64,000 nt of DNA, taken from contig CAZAIB010000014.1 in the NCBI GenBank assembly GCA_964485095.1, forward strand, positions 1-64,000, in the 5' to 3' direction. The translations under genes and the position numbers were made by a program. Positions 60,420-64,000 of this stretch are shown piece after piece. This DNA is from CAYNWT01 sp964485095. GTDB lineage: Bacteria; Planctomycetota; Planctomycetia; Planctomycetales; Planctomycetaceae. The notes below the pieces were generated by a model that was given only the letters and a program-made list of their open reading frames with translations, was not told the DNA's origin and searched no databases. Each line of letters opens with the position of its first letter. The first letter of the stretch is position 1.

Positions 60420-61292
60420 CTACTTCTTCAAAGAGCGAAGCATGGTCTTGGTGAAGTTGACGAAGCTCTGCATGTCGTCGCAGTGAACTGAGTAATTGAA
60501 TTGCTTGCGGATATCTTCAGTCAGAGCACGGCCACCGACTGCGAACACAGCTTCGTGTTCGTCGGCTCGCCTGTAGACCTGCTTCATAGACTCAACAAAG
60601 GTTTCTTCGTTGACGATGTACGATGCCGAAACCCAAATCAAAGCCGGCTTAATTTCATCAATCGCACGCAGCACGGTTCCAACGGGAAGCGAATGACCAA
60701 TGCTGGCCGCATCCCAACCACCGTCTCGCAGAATGAGTTCGCTCATCGTCAGCGCGAGTAAATACTCGTCACCGGAAAGACTGAACCCAATCGCGCGGGG
60801 TGCGTTTGCCACCGGCGGTTGGATGAGTGTTCGCATCTCGATCATGAGCCGCAGAGCCATCCCACACGCGCGGCGTTCTTTGTAGATTGCGACATCGCCG
60901 CATTCCCACAAGTCGCCAATCTGGTGGAACGCCGCCGCGATCACCTTGTCGCAAATCGTCGGCAGATCGTGTTGGCCGAGGTAAAGGTCGATCAGAATCT
61001 GGCGACAAATCTCCTCATCACCATCAATCAACCCTTCCACGAATCGAGCCCGAGCCCGATCGGTGGTCCACTCTGTCTTCCCAAGCGAAGTTGGCAGCCC
61101 CAACACGTCGGGTTCGACAATGGAGTGCCCCTGCTGACGCAGAAATCCCAGAACGCCACCGATCGGCAAGCGCCGGTGACCTCCCGCCGTCTTCTCAACG
61201 GGGATGAGGCCGCGATCACACCAGCGTTTCAGTGACGATTCACTGACGCCGATCGCTCGCGCAACTTGTTTCGGTGTAAGGTGTTGCTTCAC
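60420..61292 (-). CDS. MerR-type regulator with B12-binding-like domain (CarH/LitR-like) lacking ligand histidines
   Basis: This is a 290-residue protein. An N-terminal MerR/excisionase helix-turn-helix (LTPKQVARAIGVSESSLKRWCDRGLIP, then GGHRRL) is followed by a helical bundle (about 78-160) and a Rossmann B12-binding-like domain (about 165-285). In CarH/LitR, adenosylcobalamin is held by W-x9-E-H and a lower-axial His. Here they are W129, E139-R140 and Y177 (GDEYLLAL). The scaffold is kept, but both His ligands are replaced. It is divergent from the DUF393-FAD-DUF1365 operon, which it probably regulates. Confidence 0.82.
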   Translation of the reverse strand: MKQHLTPKQVARAIGVSESSLKRWCDRGLIPVEKTAGGHRRLPIGGVLGFLRQQGHSIVEPDVLGLPTSLGKTEWTTDRARARFVEGLIDGDEEICRQILIDLYLGQHDLPTICDKVIAAAFHQIGDLWECGDVAIYKERRACGMALRLMIEMRTLIQPPVANAPRAIGFSLSGDEYLLALTMSELILRDGGWDAASIGHSLPVGTVLRAIDEIKPALIWVSASYIVNEETFVESMKQVYRRADEHEAVFAVGGRALTEDIRKQFNYSVHCDDMQSFVNFTKTMLRSLKK

Positions 61293-61432
61293 GTTTGGCT
61301 CGCAATGGGGCGAGAGGTCCGGAATTTCGGATGTCGGGTTATAGAACTCGCAATCAACCTGCCCAGGTGATTCCAGACATTCCTGGGTTTCGACTTGTCA
61401 GCCGACGCGCCAAGTCTAGAACCCATCAACAC

Positions 61433-61462
61433 TTGGACGTTTTGACCGATTTGAACGTTTTT
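61433..61462 (+). promoter_or_regulatory. direct repeat, candidate operator in the divergent promoter region
   Basis: TTGGACGTTTTG (61433-61444) and TTGAACGTTTTT (61451-61462) are 12-bp near-identical direct repeats 18 bp apart, 16 bp upstream of the DUF393 start and within the 186-bp region between it and the MerR-type gene. MerR/CarH-type proteins bind tandem sites, so this is a candidate operator. No clear -10/-35 pair was identified. Confidence 0.4.
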
Positions 61463-61478
61463 CCTGCAGGTTGCAAGG

Positions 61479-61898
61479 TTGAGTTCCCAGCACGACATCA
61501 CCGCCTTCATTGATGCGAATTGCCCGGTTTGTCGCCGCGAGGTCGCGATGATTCGTTGGCTGGACCGTCGAAACCGAGTTCGTTTCGTTGATATTTCGGC
61601 CGCAGATTTCTCTCCACCTACCAGCGAGCATGACTATGAAACGCTGATGGCCGAGATCCATGGACTCACCGCTGCGGGCGAATGGGTAATTGGGGTGGAG
61701 GTCTTCCGGCGGCTCTATGCGGCGGTTGGGTTCAGTTTACTGGTTTGGCCAACGCGGTTACCCGGCGTGTCGCACCTGATGGATTGGGGCTATGGAATCT
61801 TCGCCCGAAACCGAGTGAAGTGGTTTAGTCGGTGCAATGATTCCTGCGGCCTGAGATCGGAACCAACACCAGTCAGCCCAACCAGCAGGAGTCTGTAA
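61479..61898 (+). CDS. DUF393 (DCC family) thiol-disulfide oxidoreductase-like protein
   Basis: This is a 139-residue protein starting at TTG 61479. DANCPVCRREV carries the Asp-x-x-Cys-x-x-Cys motif of the family, which has a thioredoxin-like fold, and DISAADF is a second family segment. It overlaps the following gene by one base (TAATG), so translation is coupled. DUF393 proteins recur in light-responsive loci with the FAD oxidoreductase and DUF1365 genes seen here. The substrate is unknown. Confidence 0.82.
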   Translation: MSSQHDITAFIDANCPVCRREVAMIRWLDRRNRVRFVDISAADFSPPTSEHDYETLMAEIHGLTAAGEWVIGVEVFRRLYAAVGFSLLVWPTRLPGVSHLMDWGYGIFARNRVKWFSRCNDSCGLRSEPTPVSPTSRSL

Positions 61899-63181
61899 TG
61901 CGAATCGCGATTATCGGTTCCGGCATTTCAGGCCTGAGCGCGGCCTGGCTGCTGCGGCACGACCACGATGTAACCGTGTTTGAGGCGAACGACTACGTCG
62001 GCGGGCACACGAACACCGTTGACGTCCAGTACGAAGGCGACGAACTGGCAATCGACACCGGCTTCATCGTTCACAACGATCGAACATACCCGAACCTGCT
62101 TCGCCTGTTCAGCGAGTTGCGGGTCGAGACTGTCGCGACGCCGATGAGCTTCAGCGTGAAGTGCGACAAGACGGGGCTCGAATACAACGGCACGAACATC
62201 AACGGCCTGTTCGCGCAACGGTCGAATCTGTTCCGGCCAAGCTTTCACAGAATGGTCCGCGACATTCTGCGGTTCAATCGCGAAGCACCGAAGCTGGTGG
62301 AAACTGCGGACGAAGGCCAAACGGTCGCTGAGTATCTTGGCGAACACGGTTACTGCCGCGAATTCTCTGACCACTATCTCCTGCCGATGGGCGCGGCGAT
62401 TTGGTCCTGCCCGGAATCAACGTTCGGCAAGTTCCCGATCAGGTTCATCGCTGAGTTCTACTACAACCACGGACTGCTTAGCTTAAAAGACCGACCACAG
62501 TGGCGCGTCATCAAGGGCGGTTCGCGCGAGTATGTGCGAGTAATGCTGCGCGAGCTTGGTTCAAACATTCGCTTAAACGCTGCGGTTCAATCAGTAAGTC
62601 GATCCGGCAACAGCGTCCGAGTTCTCACGCAGGAAACGGACGAGCAATTTGACGAAATCGTTTTCGCCTGCCACAGCGACCAGGCGTTGCGAATGCTGGA
62701 TGATCCGTCACAAAGCGAGACAGAAGTGCTGACGGAGTTCCCCTACAACGAGAACATCGCGATCCTGCACGCCGACAGCAGCGTGCTGCCAACTCGCCGC
62801 CGAGCGTGGGCAAGTTGGAACTACCACATCGGCGCCAACGACAACGCGGCCACTCTTTCGTACTGCATGAACATTCTGCAGCACATCGAATCAAAGCACA
62901 CGTATTCCGTCACGTTAAACGAAGAAGACGCCATCGACCCGGCGAAGGTGCTGGGAAAATTCCACTACAGTCATCCCGTTTACACCACCAGCCGAGCCGC
63001 AGCTCAGTCGCGACACGCAGAACTAATCCGCGCGAATCGCACGTCATTTTGTGGAGCCTACTGGGGTAACGGCTTCCACGAAGACGGAGTCGTCAGCGCG
63101 CTGGCTGTTTGCAAAGCGTTCGGGCGCGATTTCGATGGTCGAGTCGATCAGCAACAGCCTGCGGCGGAGGCGATCGCGTAA
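61898..63181 (+). CDS. FAD-dependent amine-oxidase-like oxidoreductase
   Basis: This is a 427-residue flavoprotein. The N-terminal dinucleotide motif is GSGISGLSAAWLL, followed by VFEANDYVGGHTNTV; DTGFIVHNDRTYPN and GAAIWSCPE are typical of the subfamily found beside DUF1365 and cyclopropane-fatty-acid-synthase genes. The C-terminal GAYWGNGFHEDG closes the FAD site. Relatives are implicated in modifying unsaturated fatty acids under light or singlet-oxygen stress. One-base overlaps (TAATG) join it to both neighbours. Confidence 0.88.
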   Translation: MRIAIIGSGISGLSAAWLLRHDHDVTVFEANDYVGGHTNTVDVQYEGDELAIDTGFIVHNDRTYPNLLRLFSELRVETVATPMSFSVKCDKTGLEYNGTNINGLFAQRSNLFRPSFHRMVRDILRFNREAPKLVETADEGQTVAEYLGEHGYCREFSDHYLLPMGAAIWSCPESTFGKFPIRFIAEFYYNHGLLSLKDRPQWRVIKGGSREYVRVMLRELGSNIRLNAAVQSVSRSGNSVRVLTQETDEQFDEIVFACHSDQALRMLDDPSQSETEVLTEFPYNENIAILHADSSVLPTRRRAWASWNYHIGANDNAATLSYCMNILQHIESKHTYSVTLNEEDAIDPAKVLGKFHYSHPVYTTSRAAAQSRHAELIRANRTSFCGAYWGNGFHEDGVVSALAVCKAFGRDFDGRVDQQQPAAEAIA

Positions 63182-64000
63182 TGTTGCACAGCTGTCTTTA
63201 CCGCGGCTGGGTCCGCCATCGACGTCGGGAACCGGTTCAAAACGAATTCACCTACAACGTGTTCTTCGCGTATCTGGATCTCGAAGAACTCGACCACGTA
63301 TTCAAAGGCCGATGGTTTTGGTCAACGTCTCGAATGGCGATTGCTCGCTTCCGGCGAGAAGATCACTTTGGCGACCACAGCCAGCCGCTTGCCAATTGCG
63401 TTCGCGACCTGGTTGAGAACCAAACAGGGACTCGTCCAACCGGCCCCATTCGCATGCTGTCGCAACTGCGGTTCTATGGCTACCTGATGAACCCCGTCGC
63501 GTTTTTCTACTGCTTCAACAATGCCGGAACAGAAGTTGAATCCGTGGTCGCGGAAGTCACGAACACACCCTGGGGCGAAACGCACTGCTACGTTCTTGAT
63601 CAAGCAACCCTGACAGGTTCCGGACCAAACACCCGCAAGGAATTCCACGTGTCGCCGTTCATGGAAATGTACATGCAATACGCGTGGAAAGCCGGAACAC
63701 CGGGCGAAACACTCTCGATGCATATCGACGAAAACAAAGCTTCGACAACTGGAACCGGCCAGGCATTCTTCGACGTGACGACATCCCTGAAACGACACGA
63801 AATCACAGGCTTCAATCTGGCAGCGGCTCTAGTTCGTCATCCGTTCATGACGGGCAAAATCGCCGCCGCAATTTATTGGCAGGCTCTGAAACTTTGGTGG
63901 AAGGGATGCCCGTTCGTCCCCCACCCAGGCAAAACCGATACCCCTCGTACCGCGATTAGCATCGAAAAACCAATCGCGTGCCCGACTAACTCCCCGCGTA
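63181..64000 (+). CDS. DUF1365 family protein, runs off the window
   Basis: 273 codons are open to the window end with no stop. The N-terminus (LHSCLYRGWVRHRR, then NEFTYNVFFAYLDLEEL) and LSQLRFYGYLMNPVAFFYCF, EVTNTPWGETHCYVL and FHVSPFM-x-M are DUF1365 signatures. The gene begins in the stop of the FAD oxidoreductase (TAATG). In other bacteria the next gene is usually a cyclopropane-fatty-acid synthase, which would lie beyond 64000. Confidence 0.88.
   Translation, partial: MLHSCLYRGWVRHRRREPVQNEFTYNVFFAYLDLEELDHVFKGRWFWSTSRMAIARFRREDHFGDHSQPLANCVRDLVENQTGTRPTGPIRMLSQLRFYGYLMNPVAFFYCFNNAGTEVESVVAEVTNTPWGETHCYVLDQATLTGSGPNTRKEFHVSPFMEMYMQYAWKAGTPGETLSMHIDENKASTTGTGQAFFDVTTSLKRHEITGFNLAAALVRHPFMTGKIAAAIYWQALKLWWKGCPFVPHPGKTDTPRTAISIEKPIACPTNSPR

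Noticed and set aside
1..64000. tRNA, rRNA or known riboswitch genes
   Set aside because: No cloverleaf with a GTTCGA-type T-loop in intergenic sequence, and no rRNA-like or recognised riboswitch core, was seen by reading. A covariance-model search would be decisive.

Overview
The window is bacterial chromosome of a member of the Planctomycetota. The genus cannot be fixed from sequence alone. The evidence is the gene set: three Cys-type sulfatases, two DUF1549/DUF1553 + DUF1501 gene pairs (one with a planctomycete cytochrome-type CxxCH module), two PEP-CTERM proteins, a Uma2-family protein, two-unit ABC-2 permeases, EF-hand and P-domain proteins, a zinc-ribbon membrane protein, and the short dispersed repeats common in these genomes. 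Base composition is moderately GC-rich. I found no rRNA, tRNA, CRISPR array, integrase or prophage.

Layout. 0-2.3 kb: ABC-2 permease, preceded by a broken paralogue fragment. 2.4-3.8 kb: sulfatase. 3.9-7.1 kb (minus): three TadE/TadG-like genes; the last is a VWA protein with what looks like a beta/gamma-crystallin domain inside the VWA fold. 7.5-12.4 kb: histidine kinase, sulfatase with discoidin domain, second ABC-2 permease. 12.5-18.2 kb: a MITE-like element, an oxygenase-like gene, an EEP-family protein, Uma2, and a DUF1553/DUF1501 pair. 18.5-28.2 kb: DEAD-box helicase, PEP-CTERM genes, gene debris, and a tightly packed minus-strand run trxB - M24 peptidase - BioF-like - alpha/beta hydrolase. 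28.4-38.6 kb: small membrane proteins, prenyltransferase-like repeat protein, YbaK-like, TPR, FHA, nadA, LysE, lipoprotein, zinc-ribbon protein, and a frameshifted EamA transporter.

39-48.3 kb: a secretin-N-repeat protein coupled to an EF-hand/P-domain protein, then the second DUF1553/DUF1501 pair. A 461-bp element with 40-bp inverted repeats carrying a four-helix-bundle gene lies between the two members of that pair. 48.5-53.6 kb: fused membrane/spermidine synthase-like protein and a translationally coupled pair made of an active trypsin-PDZ protease and a degenerate one. 53.6-57.8 kb is a mobile-element zone. It holds a REP-associated (Y1/HUH) transposase, an internally deleted copy of it, many REP-like repeats sharing GGTGTCAGGAACC, an orphan SUKH-3-like gene, and a 387-bp exact tandem duplication of the start of the third sulfatase gene. 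59-64 kb: PQQ-like propeller protein, then a MerR/B12-domain regulator divergent from DUF393, FAD oxidoreductase and DUF1365 genes. That is the arrangement of light/singlet-oxygen response loci, but the cobalamin-ligating histidines are replaced.

Main points for a second look: the crystallin-in-VWA architecture, the inverted-repeat-bounded four-helix-bundle element and its solo arm inside a signal peptide, the protease/pseudoprotease pair, the ligand-less CarH/LitR-like regulator, and several unnamed short repeat families that enter coding sequence.
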